From NCBI GenBank assembly GCA_913053235.1, contig CAJXFT010000010.1:1-41323 (forward strand): a stretch of 41,323 nucleotides of DNA. The letters are read 5' to 3'. Origin of the DNA: an uncultured Alphaproteobacteria bacterium. GTDB lineage: Bacteria; Pseudomonadota; Alphaproteobacteria; UBA828. The translations under genes were made by a program, and so were the position numbers. Position 1 is the first letter of the stretch, and every line of letters begins with the position of its first letter. Under the pieces are notes generated by a model. The model searched no databases, had not been told where the DNA came from, and saw only the letters and a program-made list of their open reading frames with translations. Of this stretch, positions 25,212-33,647 are shown piece by piece.

Positions 25212-25838
25212 ATGCCCGAAATCAACCAATCCTTCGACATCGATCAGCCGCCCGAATCGGTGTGGCGCTTCTTCCAGGATGTGCCGCGCGTCGTCACCTG
25301 CATGCCGGGCCTCGAATATAGCGGCGCCCGCAGCGGCGAGGACGGCGAGGAAATTCACGGCGGCAAGGTGCGCATCAGGCTTGGCCCGGTGAGCGCCGCT
25401 TTCGAGGGCGAGGCGACGATCCCCGAGAGCGACGATGCGGCGCGCATGGCGCGCATCGAGGGCAAGGGCATCGACAAGCGCGGCGGCAGCCGCGCCAGCG
25501 CCTCGGTGGTCTACAAGATCATTGAAAACGGCGGCGCCAGCCGCGTCGAGCTCAGCGCCGACATCAAACTTTCCGGCGCCCTGGCGCAGATGGGGCGCAC
25601 CGGAATCGTGCAGGACGTGGCGGCGCAAATCACCGAGCAATTCGCCGCCAGCCTGCGCGCCACCCTGGCCGCCGAAGCCGCGGTCGCGGCCGCGAGCGAA
25701 GCGGAGCCGGGTACCACGGCGGCCCCGGCGCCACCGCCACCGCCGCCGCCCGCCGTGCCGGCGGAAATCCGCGGCGAGGCGCTGATGCTGAAAATTATCT
25801 GGCGCCGCATCAAAGCGCTGTTCGGTTTCGCCGGCTGA
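25212..25838 (+). CDS. CoxG-like SRPBCC protein with proline-rich linker and C-terminal amphipathic tail
   Basis: The product has 208 residues. Residues 1-155 have the CoxG pattern (INQSFDIDQPPESVWRFFQD, VVTCMPGLEY, KVRIRLGPVSAAFEGEATI, then GGSRASASVVYKI and GGASRVELSADIKLSGALAQMGR). A run of prolines and alanines follows, then LMLKIIWRRIKALFGF, an amphipathic or weakly hydrophobic tail. In carboxydotrophs CoxG helps place the molybdenum CO dehydrogenase at the membrane and is linked to quinone electron transfer. Here the partner would be the CoxSML-type enzyme at 27934-31738, which converges on this operon. It is the first gene of the plus-strand group up to ribokinase. Confidence 0.85.
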   Translation: MPEINQSFDIDQPPESVWRFFQDVPRVVTCMPGLEYSGARSGEDGEEIHGGKVRIRLGPVSAAFEGEATIPESDDAARMARIEGKGIDKRGGSRASASVVYKIIENGGASRVELSADIKLSGALAQMGRTGIVQDVAAQITEQFAASLRATLAAEAAVAAASEAEPGTTAAPAPPPPPPPAVPAEIRGEALMLKIIWRRIKALFGFAG

Positions 25839-25914
25839 TAAGCAAAGCCGTTTCATCGCCCCTCGGGCCGGGTTAGGCTCTCGTGCCCCGTCATTCGAAC
25901 ATAGCGAGAGCAAA

Positions 25915-26541
25915 ATGGCCGATATCGAATATTTCTACTCCGCCCATTCCCTGTTCGCCTATTTGGGCTCGGCCCGCTTGAGCGAGATAGCCGAGGCCGC
26001 CGGGCGGCGCATCGCCCACCGGCCGATGGATTTGCACAAGGTCATGGAAGGCATCGGCGTGACCCCCTTCAGCGCCCGCAGCGCCGGCCATTACGCTTAT
26101 TTTTTCGGCCGCGAGGAGGAGCGCTGGTCGGAATTCCGCGACGCCCCGATCCTGCCGCGCCGCCCCACCCATCACGACCATGACACCACTCTCGCCAACT
26201 GCATGCTGATCGCCGGGCTCGAACAGGGCGTCGATATCGGCCCGCTGGCGCATCGCATAATGGAAGCGCATTGGCGCTATGACGCGGATTTTGCCGCACC
26301 CGAAACCCTGGCCGAGCTGGCTGAAGAGGCCGACATCGATCCCGCACCGTTGCTCGACGCCGCCCTGACGCCGGAAATACGCGCGCTTTACGATAACAAT
26401 ACCGAGGAGGCGATCCAGCGCTCGGTGTTCGGCTCGCCGACCTATTTCGTCGACGGCGACATGTTCTATGGCCAGGACCGCCTGGAAATGGTCGAGCGCG
26501 CCCTGCGTCAGCCTTTTGACGGAATCTGGCCGCGCCCATAA
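25915..26541 (+). CDS. DsbA-family 2-hydroxychromene-2-carboxylate isomerase-like protein
   Basis: The product has 208 residues. It opens with IEYFYSAHSLFAYLGSARL, where Ser replaces the Cys of DsbA at the active site, as in glutathione-dependent hydroxychromene carboxylate isomerases and kappa-class glutathione transferases. RPMDLHKVM follows, then a helical insert, and GSPTYFVDGDMFYGQDRLEMVERAL is the conserved cis-Pro and C-terminal segment. Relatives isomerise aromatic or heterocyclic ring-cleavage products, usually with glutathione. It lies 76 bp after coxG and 21 bp before the fucU-like gene, so it is likely cotranscribed with both. The substrate is unknown; a role in ring breakdown is inference from context. 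Confidence 0.87.
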   Translation: MADIEYFYSAHSLFAYLGSARLSEIAEAAGRRIAHRPMDLHKVMEGIGVTPFSARSAGHYAYFFGREEERWSEFRDAPILPRRPTHHDHDTTLANCMLIAGLEQGVDIGPLAHRIMEAHWRYDADFAAPETLAELAEEADIDPAPLLDAALTPEIRALYDNNTEEAIQRSVFGSPTYFVDGDMFYGQDRLEMVERALRQPFDGIWPRP

Positions 26542-26562
26542 CAATTGAATAGGGAGGGAGCG

Positions 26563-27015
26563 GTGCTGAAGGGTATCGACCCGCTGCTCAATGCCGAGCT
26601 GCTGCACGCCTTGCGCGCCATGGGGCATGGCGATGACCTGATCATCGCCGACGCCAATTTTCCTGCCCAGTCGATCGCCCGCCAAACCGTGCTCGGCCGC
26701 CTGTTGCGCATCGACGGCGCCTCGGCGGCGGAAGCGGCGGCGGCGGTACTCTCGCTGATGCCGCTCGACAGCTTCATCGACGATGCCGCGGCGCGCATGG
26801 AAGTCGTCGGCGCGCCGGAAGAAATCCCAGCGGTGCAATCCGAGGTCCAGGCCGTCATCGACGCCGCCGAGGGCAAGCCCTGGCCGCTGGCGTCGCTCGA
26901 ACGCCACGCCTTCTACGCCCGCGCCAAATCCGCCTATTGCGTCATCCAGACCGGCGAGCGCCGCTTCTATGGCTGCTTCGCTCTGACCAAGGGCGTGATC
27001 CCACCCGAGCCATGA
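26563..27015 (+). CDS. RbsD/FucU-family sugar mutarotase
   Basis: The product has 150 residues from GTG 26563, preceded by AGGGAGGG (26551-26558); a TTG at 26545 lacks a site. The family opening MLKGIDPLLNAELLHALRAMGHGDDLIIADANFPA is very clear (His in MGHGD and Asp in ADANFP are active-site residues), and the end has AFYARAKSAYCVIQTGERRFYGCF. It catalyses anomeric interconversion of a sugar such as ribose or fucose, in the cytoplasm. Its stop overlaps the ribokinase start by 4 nt (ATGA), so the sugar it handles is probably passed on to that kinase. RbsD for ribose and FucU for fucose cannot be told apart with certainty here. Confidence 0.93.
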   Translation: MLKGIDPLLNAELLHALRAMGHGDDLIIADANFPAQSIARQTVLGRLLRIDGASAAEAAAAVLSLMPLDSFIDDAAARMEVVGAPEEIPAVQSEVQAVIDAAEGKPWPLASLERHAFYARAKSAYCVIQTGERRFYGCFALTKGVIPPEP

Positions 27016-27929
27016 GCGCCGTCGTCATCCTCGGCGTCTTCGTCGCCGATACCGCCTACCGCGCCACCCGCCAGCCGCGCCTCGGCGAGACCATTCTCGG
27101 CAGCGGCTTCGCGCTCGGCCCCGGCGGCAAGGGCTCCAATCAATCGGTTGCCGCGGCGCGATTGGGCGCCGACGTCACCTTTATCTCGAAAATTGGCGTC
27201 GATCCGTTCGGCGACATGGCGATGCGGATTTGGGCCGAGGCCGGCGTCAAGACGGAGGTCGAGCGCGTGCCCGAAAGCTATACCGGCGCCGCCTCGATCT
27301 TTCTCGAAGACGGCAGCGGCGACAATGCGATCATCGTCTGCCCCGGTGCGGCGGCAACCATCTCGACCGCCGACATCGAAGCGCTGGACGGGCTGATCGG
27401 CGCCGCCTCAGTGTTCGTCACCCAGCTCGAACAACCGCTCCCCGCGGCGCGGCGCGCCCTGGAAATCGCCCGCCAGGCCGGCGTCACGACGATTCTAAAT
27501 CCGGCACCGGCGGCCGAACTGGGTGATGAATTTTTTACCCTTTCGGACTATTTCACGCCCAACGAAACCGAGGCCGAGGATTTGACCGGGATCAAAGTCG
27601 GCACCGTCGAAGAAGCGCGCCAAGCCGGCGAAGCGCTGTTGGATAAAGGCGTCGGCAACGTGATCATCACGCTCGGCGAACAGGGCGCGCTGCTGCACAC
27701 GAGGGAAATATCCGAACTGTGCCCGGCGCACAGCTTCGCACCGGTGGCCGAGACGACGGGCGCCGGCGACGCTTTCAACGGCGCTTTCACGGTCGCTCTG
27801 GCGCGCGGCGACAGGCCATTGGAGGCCGTCCGTTTCGGCTGTGCAGTAGCGGGTATTTCGGTAACGCGCCCGGGCACGGCGCAATCGATGCCCACTCTCA
27901 AGGAAGTTGAAGAGGCGCTCGGCGCCTGA
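27012..27929 (+). CDS. rbsK: Ribokinase (PfkB family)
   Basis: The product has 305 residues from ATG 27012, overlapping the fucU-like stop. PfkB signatures are GPGGKGSNQSVAAARLGADVTFISKIGVDPFGD near residues 37-70 (signature 1) and ETTGAGDAFNGAFTVALARG (signature 2, with the catalytic Asp in GAGD). NPAPAAEL and PNETEAEDLTG are typical of ribokinases. It phosphorylates ribose or a similar pentose with ATP, feeding the pentose phosphate pathway. Together with the mutarotase, the nucleoside-type ABC importer and the IclR-type sites it suggests salvage of the sugar from a nucleoside. No nucleosidase or phosphorylase gene is seen in the window. Confidence 0.93.
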   Translation: MSAVVILGVFVADTAYRATRQPRLGETILGSGFALGPGGKGSNQSVAAARLGADVTFISKIGVDPFGDMAMRIWAEAGVKTEVERVPESYTGAASIFLEDGSGDNAIIVCPGAAATISTADIEALDGLIGAASVFVTQLEQPLPAARRALEIARQAGVTTILNPAPAAELGDEFFTLSDYFTPNETEAEDLTGIKVGTVEEARQAGEALLDKGVGNVIITLGEQGALLHTREISELCPAHSFAPVAETTGAGDAFNGAFTVALARGDRPLEAVRFGCAVAGISVTRPGTAQSMPTLKEVEEALGA

Positions 27930-27933
27930 ACCG

Positions 27934-30333
27934 CTATTCTTCTTTTTCGCCGCCCAGTGCGGTGAAAATCATGTCAGGCGTGAGCGGAACATGTTCGAGC
28001 GGGCCGATGCCGAGCGGTTGAAGCGCGTCGGCGACGCCCGAGGCGACGACCTGGCCGACCGGGATGCAGCCGGCTTCGCCGACGCCCTTGACGCCGAGCG
28101 GATTGAGCGGCGACGGCGTCTCGATATGGAGGATTTCGGCGTGCGGCACCTCGGTCGCGTAGGGCATCAAGAAATCCATGAAGTTGGCGTTGCGCGGATT
28201 TCCCTCTTCGTCGAATTCGATGCGCTCGTAATGGGCGCCGCCCACACCTTGCGCGATGCCGCCCATGATCTGGCCCTCGACCAGGGTCGGATTGATCATG
28301 CGGCCGCAATCATGGACGCAGATATAGCGCTTGAATGTTATCGAACAGAGGTCGGGATCGACCTCGATGATGGCGGCGTGCACGCCGTATGCCCAGGCGG
28401 CATGCGGCGGGCTGTAATAATCCGTCGCCTCGAGGCCGGGCGCCTCGCCCTCGCCCAGGGCCGGGCCATCATGGCGGCTCGCCGGGGCAAACTGGGTCGA
28501 GGTCTTGGCCGCCTCGTTGAAGGCGTAGCGCAGCGGGTTTGACGCGGTGGCGATCTCGGCCAGGGTCGCCGCCATATCCGGCACACCATTGACGAACACC
28601 TTGCCGCCTTCGAGAACGAGATCCTCCTTCGCCGCTTCGAGCATGTTGGAGGCCGCTTCGAGTACCTGCTCACGCACTTTCGCCGCCGCCTTGTGGATGG
28701 CGTTGCCGCTGACCACGGCGGCGCGGCTGGCGAATGTGGCGACGCCCCAATCGAAGGCGGCGGTATCGCCCTCGACGACGATCACGTCGGAGGCATCGAC
28801 GCCGAGCTGATCGGCGGCGACCTGCGCGAACACGGTCTCGTGGCCCTGGCCCTGGCACGACAGGCCGGTATTGACGTAGACCTTGCCGGTGATCGGGTGG
28901 ATGCGGATATGGCTGCCCTCATAGGGGCCGAGCCCGGTGCCTTCGACATAAAAGCCGAGGCCGAGGCCGAGATAGCGCCCCTCGGCGCGCGCCTCTTGCT
29001 GTTCGGCGGCGAAGCCGTCGAGATCGATATGCTCGGCCATCATGTCGAGGGCGCGGCCATATTGGCCGCTGTCATATTCCACCGCCAGGCCATCGGCGAA
29101 CATCAGGCCGTCGCGGCGGTAGGGGAAATCCTCGTCGCGGATGAGATTGCGCCGGCGCACCTCGAAACGGTCGAGGCCGAGCTCGTCGGCAAGCTTGTCC
29201 ATAGCGCGTTCGATAGCGAAACAGGCCTGCGGCCGGCCGCAGCCGCGATAGGGCGTAATGGTGACGGTCGGCGTATAGACGGCCTTGAACTCGACCCAGA
29301 TATTGGGCACCCGGTAAGGCCCGGCGATCGACGTCGAGGCGACCTGCGCGATGGCGATGCCGTAGGGAATGAAGGCGCCGGTATCGTGCAGGAAGGAATC
29401 GCGTAAACCCAGGACCTCGCCGTCCTTGGTGGCGGCCAGTTCGAGTTCGTGAATCTGCGTGCGTTCCTGCGACGAGCCGATGAAATTCTCGTTGCGGTCC
29501 TCGATATATTTGACCGGCCGGCCCAACTGCATGGCGGCGAAGGGCACCAGCAATTCGTCGGGATAGAAAAGCAGCACTTTTTGTCCGAAGCCGCCGCCGA
29601 CGTCTGGTGCGGTGACGCGCACTTTGTCTTCGTCGAGGCCGAGAATCGAGGCCAGGCCGCCGCGCACCGAGATCGGCGCCTGGGTTCCGTCCCACACCGT
29701 GAGCTCACCCGAGACCCTGTCCCAGCGCGCCGCGACGGCGCGGCATTCGAGCGGCGCCGCCGTGCTGCGATCGACCTGGACCTTGATCTTGGTGATATGA
29801 TCGGCGCGCGCGAAAGCACCGTCGGGATCGCCCGTGCTCTGCACGAAATGGGCGGCCACATTGTTGGCGACATCCTCATGGACGCGCGGCGCCCCGTCCG
29901 CCACCGCCGCCTGCAGATCCAATTCCACTTCGAGCGGCTCGTAATCGACGTCGATCAGGCGGATCGCGTCTTCCGCCGTGTAGCGGTCGAGCGCCACCAC
30001 CATGGCGACCGGCTGGCCGACATGGAAAACGTCGCCGCGCGCCAACGGGCGCTGGGTGCGCGGCTGGTCAAGCGAGGGGTGCGGGATCAAGAGCGGCATC
30101 AGGATATCGAGGCTGCCGAGATCGTCGCAGGTATAGACGGCGGCGACGCTTTCCATCTCGCGCGCCGCCTGGCAATCGATGGAGAGAATACGGGCGCGCG
30201 CGAAGGGGCTCCTGACGAAGGCCACATGGAGCGCGCCCTCGAGCGGAATATCGTCGATAAAGCTGCCTTCGCCGCGCACCAGCCTGGCGTCGGCGAGGCG
30301 TTGCACACGGGCTCCGAACATGGCGGTCGACAT
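27934..30333 (-). CDS. CoxL/xanthine dehydrogenase-type molybdopterin-binding subunit
   Basis: The product has 799 residues. The N-terminus DARLVRGEGSFIDDIPLEGALHVAFVRSPFARARIL is the family opening. The molybdopterin loop is VGGGFGQKVLLFYPDE, with the Gln that contacts the cofactor. PYRGCGRPQACFAIERAMDKLADELGLD lies where CO dehydrogenase has its AYXCSFR loop, so it is not form I CO dehydrogenase. The C-terminal GVKGVGEAGCIPVGQVVASGVADAL carries the catalytic Glu. It hydroxylates a carbon in a heterocycle or aldehyde. It is the last gene of the hyuA-hyuB-coxM-coxS-coxL operon and converges on the ribokinase gene with 4 bp between stops. Its substrate is probably a purine- or hydantoin-like ring, by context. 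Confidence 0.93.
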   Translation of the reverse strand: MSTAMFGARVQRLADARLVRGEGSFIDDIPLEGALHVAFVRSPFARARILSIDCQAAREMESVAAVYTCDDLGSLDILMPLLIPHPSLDQPRTQRPLARGDVFHVGQPVAMVVALDRYTAEDAIRLIDVDYEPLEVELDLQAAVADGAPRVHEDVANNVAAHFVQSTGDPDGAFARADHITKIKVQVDRSTAAPLECRAVAARWDRVSGELTVWDGTQAPISVRGGLASILGLDEDKVRVTAPDVGGGFGQKVLLFYPDELLVPFAAMQLGRPVKYIEDRNENFIGSSQERTQIHELELAATKDGEVLGLRDSFLHDTGAFIPYGIAIAQVASTSIAGPYRVPNIWVEFKAVYTPTVTITPYRGCGRPQACFAIERAMDKLADELGLDRFEVRRRNLIRDEDFPYRRDGLMFADGLAVEYDSGQYGRALDMMAEHIDLDGFAAEQQEARAEGRYLGLGLGFYVEGTGLGPYEGSHIRIHPITGKVYVNTGLSCQGQGHETVFAQVAADQLGVDASDVIVVEGDTAAFDWGVATFASRAAVVSGNAIHKAAAKVREQVLEAASNMLEAAKEDLVLEGGKVFVNGVPDMAATLAEIATASNPLRYAFNEAAKTSTQFAPASRHDGPALGEGEAPGLEATDYYSPPHAAWAYGVHAAIIEVDPDLCSITFKRYICVHDCGRMINPTLVEGQIMGGIAQGVGGAHYERIEFDEEGNPRNANFMDFLMPYATEVPHAEILHIETPSPLNPLGVKGVGEAGCIPVGQVVASGVADALQPLGIGPLEHVPLTPDMIFTALGGEKEE

Positions 30334-30338
30334 CGCGC

Positions 30339-30863
30339 TTAGGCCTTCATCAGTTCATGGGCGCGGCGCACCGCTTTGACGATATTCTGATAACCGGTGC
30401 AGCGGCACAGATTGCCCGACAATGCCGCGCGGATTCCGTCATCGCTCAAATCGGGATCTTTGTTCTCCTCGAAATAAGTGACGATCGACATGATGAAGCC
30501 CGGCGTGCAGAACCCGCATTGCAGGGCATGGCATTCGTGAAACGCCTGCTGCACCGGGTGCAGCACATCACCGGCGCCGGCGACGCCTTCGATGGTGCGG
30601 ATATCGGCGCCCTCGACCTGCACCGCGAAGGCCAGGCAGGAGCGCATGGCGGCGCCGTCGAGGGTCACCGTGCAGCAGCCGCAAACGCCGTGCTCGCAGC
30701 CGACATGGGTGCCGGTCAGGCCCAATTCGTGGCGCAGGAAATCCGACAGCAGCAGGCGCGTCGAGACTTCGCGCGTTACCGCTTCGCCATTGACGGTGAG
30801 CGAGACCTGGCGCGTCGGGTCGGCGCTCGACCTGGCCATCTCCTGGCGCACGCGGCGCGTCAT
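30339..30863 (-). CDS. CoxS-type 2Fe-2S subunit
   Basis: The product has 174 residues. Cluster motifs are GCEHGVCGCCTVTLDG with the later MRSC, and QCGFCTPG with CRCTGY near the end. The opening LTVNGEAVTREV is the usual start of the ferredoxin fold; the first 20 residues are an extra, Arg-rich stretch that could be trimmed if translation starts at the internal ATG. It passes electrons between the molybdopterin subunit and the FAD subunit. Its start overlaps the coxM stop by 4 nt (ATGA), and the large-subunit gene begins 5 bp after its stop. Confidence 0.94.
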   Translation of the reverse strand: MTRRVRQEMARSSADPTRQVSLTVNGEAVTREVSTRLLLSDFLRHELGLTGTHVGCEHGVCGCCTVTLDGAAMRSCLAFAVQVEGADIRTIEGVAGAGDVLHPVQQAFHECHALQCGFCTPGFIMSIVTYFEENKDPDLSDDGIRAALSGNLCRCTGYQNIVKAVRRAHELMKA

Positions 30864-31738
30864 CGCGCGGACCTTTCCTCGGCCCGCGTTTTGGCGACGG
30901 CGAGGGTGCGCCGTGTCAGGGTATCGACCAGATGGCGGCGATAGGCGGTGCTGGCCTGGCTGTCATCCGCCGCCGTCACCGCGTCGCGTGCTGCCTTGGC
31001 GGCGCGGACAATGGCGGCCTCGTCCAACATTCCACCGCTCAATTCCTGCTCCGCCTTGACGAGGCGCAGAGCCGTCGAGGCGATGCCGCAGGCCGAGAGG
31101 CGCGCACTTGTGCAGCGCCCGGAATCGTCGAGCGTCACCAGGGCGCAGATGCCGGCCAGCGCATAATCGCCGCGCCGGCGGGCGAATTCCTTGAACGCCC
31201 AGCCGGTCGAAGGCGCCAGCACCGGAATGCGCACGGCGGTGATCATTTCACCCGGCTCCAGGCTGGTGGTGAGATGAAACTTAAACAGATCATCGGCTTC
31301 GATGCGGCGCCCGCCGCCCGGGCCGCGCACCTCGACCGAGCCGCCGCTGGCGAGCAGCATGGCCGGCGATTCCGCCGCCGCGTCGGCATGGGCGATGCTG
31401 CCGGCCAGGGTGCCGCGGTTGCGCACCACCGTATGGGCGACATTGTGCAAGACCTCGCGCAGCAGCGGATTAGCGCGCTCCACGCCTGAGTCGCGCTCGA
31501 TCTGGCGCTGGCGCACCATGGCGCCGATGGTGATCTCGGTGTCGGAGATTTCGATTCCCTTGAGCGCCGCGATGCGGCTGATATCGATCAGCATGGTGGG
31601 ATTGGCGATGCGGAAATTGAGCGTCGGGATGAGGCTCTGGCCGCCGGCGAGAAACACCGAATCCTCGTCGGCGGCGCGCGCCGCGACGGCTTCCTCGACG
31701 CTCTCAGGCGTTACGTAATCGAACAGCGGCGGTTTCAT
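30860..31738 (-). CDS. CoxM-type FAD-binding subunit
   Basis: The product has 292 residues from ATG 31738, chosen because MKPPLFDYVTPESVEEAVA is the canonical opening of the family; the frame extends to 31813 but within the hyuB coding region. FAD motifs are FLAGGQSLIPTLNFRIANP and RNRGTLAGSIAHADAAAESPA, as in CO dehydrogenase medium subunits. The start lies 35 nt inside the end of hyuB, a longer overlap than the ATGA type elsewhere, so coupling may depend on ribosomes terminating past it. It links the 2Fe-2S subunit to the electron acceptor. Confidence 0.92.
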   Translation of the reverse strand: MKPPLFDYVTPESVEEAVAARAADEDSVFLAGGQSLIPTLNFRIANPTMLIDISRIAALKGIEISDTEITIGAMVRQRQIERDSGVERANPLLREVLHNVAHTVVRNRGTLAGSIAHADAAAESPAMLLASGGSVEVRGPGGGRRIEADDLFKFHLTTSLEPGEMITAVRIPVLAPSTGWAFKEFARRRGDYALAGICALVTLDDSGRCTSARLSACGIASTALRLVKAEQELSGGMLDEAAIVRAAKAARDAVTAADDSQASTAYRRHLVDTLTRRTLAVAKTRAEERSAR

Positions 31739-33647
31739 CTTGCCAATCCGTTTCGTCGATTTCGCTGGCATAGCAGCCTTCGTCCGGATCGCTCCAGCCT
31801 TCAGGCCAGGCAATACCGGTGTCGCGCTTTATCTGCGCGAAATATGGGCCGCGGTCAAACATCGCCAGCTTGCCGCGCTTGCCGCGCAGCTCGGCGCGGC
31901 GGTTGGCGGTGGCGGTTCGATCGGCGATGAGGCGGTGGCCGTCGCGCTTCAGCACGACGCCGTAATCTTCCAGCGCCGCTTCCTCCTTGACCAGGCCCGA
32001 GCGCACATCGGCGCATACCAGCTCGGCTTCGCGGCGCAGCGGATCGCCCCAGCCGCCGCCACCGGTGGTCTTGATATTGACCACCGAGCCGGCCTTGATT
32101 TCAACATTGTCCGACATGCCGGCGACGCTCTGCTCTGAGCCGTCGCCATGGCGCACGGTAATGCCATACGCCTCGCCCGGCCCGCCGCCATTGACGCCAT
32201 AGGTATTCAACAGTGCGCGGTCGGCATTCGAGAGCAGCGTCGAATCGGCGAGCGCGCGGATGCGTTTGTCATAGCCGCAGCCGCCCCGGCGGTATCCCGC
32301 ACCGCCCGAATCGGCGGCCAGGCCGAGCTTTTCGACGAGCACCGGATAACGGGTCTCGGAAAATTCGGCCGGCAGGTTGCGCGAATTGGGCACGATATGG
32401 ACGACGTCGCTGCCATCGGCCCATGGCCGGCCCGGCCCGCCGCCGCCGAGCACCTCGCGGAAGAGATAGAATTCCTTCGACGTCTTGCCGCCGTGCAGGC
32501 CCCAGATGCGGATGGTCTCATGGTCCGCCGGCATGCGTCCGCCGGTCGCCTTGGAAAGGCAGGCGGCGAAGACGCCGAGCGAGCGCAGCAGGATGAAAAA
32601 GCGCAATCCCGTCGGTTTGCCGAAGGTCGGCGTGACCAGCGTGCCCTTGCCCGGGAAATTGACCTCGATGACGTCGAGCACGCCTTCGTTCATGTCGATC
32701 TCGGCCGCGCGCTCCGGCGTCTCCGCGAGCGAGCGCAGCACCGGCGCCATCCATTTGCGCGCGAAACGCCCGTCGCTATAGTCGATCGGCCAATTGATCG
32801 GCCCCTTGGCTTCCGGGTCGGTGCCGGTGAAATCGAGAGTGATCTTGTCGGCGGTCTTGGTCATGGTGAGTCGCAGCGCGTGCAGTCTCGGCGCCTCGAC
32901 GCCGTCGCACTCGATATAATCTTCCCAGTGATAGACGCCGTCGGCGATCTTGGGCAGCAGCTCCTCGCGGATAGTGCGCGTGCAATTCTCGATGATGGCA
33001 TCGAAGGCGGCTTCGAGATTGTCGACGCCGTAGCGCTCGGCCATGGCGATGATGCGCCCGGCGCCGAGTTGCGCGGCGCCGATCTCGGCGTCGATGTCGC
33101 CCCTGAGATGCTCGGAGAGGCGCGAATTGCGCTCGACGATCTTCAGCACCGCCTCGTTGAGCACGCCGCGGTCGGAGAGCTTGACCGGCGGCACGACGAG
33201 GCCCTCGGCCCACATATCGGTGGCGTCGACCGGCAGGCTGCCCGGCACCGAGCCGCCGACATCGTCGTGATGGCCGAAGACCTGGCTGAAGCCGACCAGG
33301 CGCTCACCGTAAAATATCGGCACGGTGGTGCAGAGATCGGGGATATGGCCGATGCCGCCGGAGCTGTTATAGGGGTCGTTCCAGAAAAACACGTCGCCGG
33401 GATGAATATCGTCGGCGCCGAAATATTCGAATACCGGTTCGACCAGGGCGGAATAAGAACGGCCCGTTAGCTTACGCCCCTTGGCGTCAAAAAGCGCGAC
33501 GCGGTAGTCATGCTGGTCGCGTATCATCGGCGAGCGCGAGGTGCGCTCGACCGCCGCTTCGATCTCCAACTCGGCGGAGCGCACGGTGCCGACGATCACT
33601 TCCAGTTCCACCGGCCCGAGGGCCGGAGATGCGGATTGTTCGCTCAT
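31704..33647 (-). CDS. hyuB: Hydantoinase/oxoprolinase beta-type subunit (HyuB)
   Basis: The product has 647 residues and matches the HyuB family: GPVELEVIVGTVRSAELEIE, RTSRSPMIRDQHDYRVALFD, VFFWNDPYNSSGGIGHIPDL, FGHHDDVGGSVPGSLP, and the C-terminal glycine-rich NTYGVNGGGPGEAYG and IKTTGGGGWGDPL. Together with HyuA it forms an ATP-dependent enzyme that opens cyclic amides such as 5-oxoproline or N-methylhydantoin, or carboxylates ketones in the related acetone carboxylase. The operon contains no acetone carboxylase gamma subunit, which favours ring opening. Its start overlaps the hyuA stop by 4 nt (33644-33647). Confidence 0.93.
   Translation of the reverse strand: MSEQSASPALGPVELEVIVGTVRSAELEIEAAVERTSRSPMIRDQHDYRVALFDAKGRKLTGRSYSALVEPVFEYFGADDIHPGDVFFWNDPYNSSGGIGHIPDLCTTVPIFYGERLVGFSQVFGHHDDVGGSVPGSLPVDATDMWAEGLVVPPVKLSDRGVLNEAVLKIVERNSRLSEHLRGDIDAEIGAAQLGAGRIIAMAERYGVDNLEAAFDAIIENCTRTIREELLPKIADGVYHWEDYIECDGVEAPRLHALRLTMTKTADKITLDFTGTDPEAKGPINWPIDYSDGRFARKWMAPVLRSLAETPERAAEIDMNEGVLDVIEVNFPGKGTLVTPTFGKPTGLRFFILLRSLGVFAACLSKATGGRMPADHETIRIWGLHGGKTSKEFYLFREVLGGGGPGRPWADGSDVVHIVPNSRNLPAEFSETRYPVLVEKLGLAADSGGAGYRRGGCGYDKRIRALADSTLLSNADRALLNTYGVNGGGPGEAYGITVRHGDGSEQSVAGMSDNVEIKAGSVVNIKTTGGGGWGDPLRREAELVCADVRSGLVKEEAALEDYGVVLKRDGHRLIADRTATANRRAELRGKRGKLAMFDRGPYFAQIKRDTGIAWPEGWSDPDEGCYASEIDETDWQDETAAVRLRNA

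Noticed and set aside
23244-25913. 889-codon minus-strand open frame
   Set aside because: It covers the LLM copy 2, iclR and coxG genes on the opposite strand; no domain pattern in the translation.
27934-31738. Form I carbon monoxide dehydrogenase
   Set aside because: Gene order and motifs are CoxMSL-like, but the AYXCSFR active-site loop is absent (PYRGCGRPQA instead).
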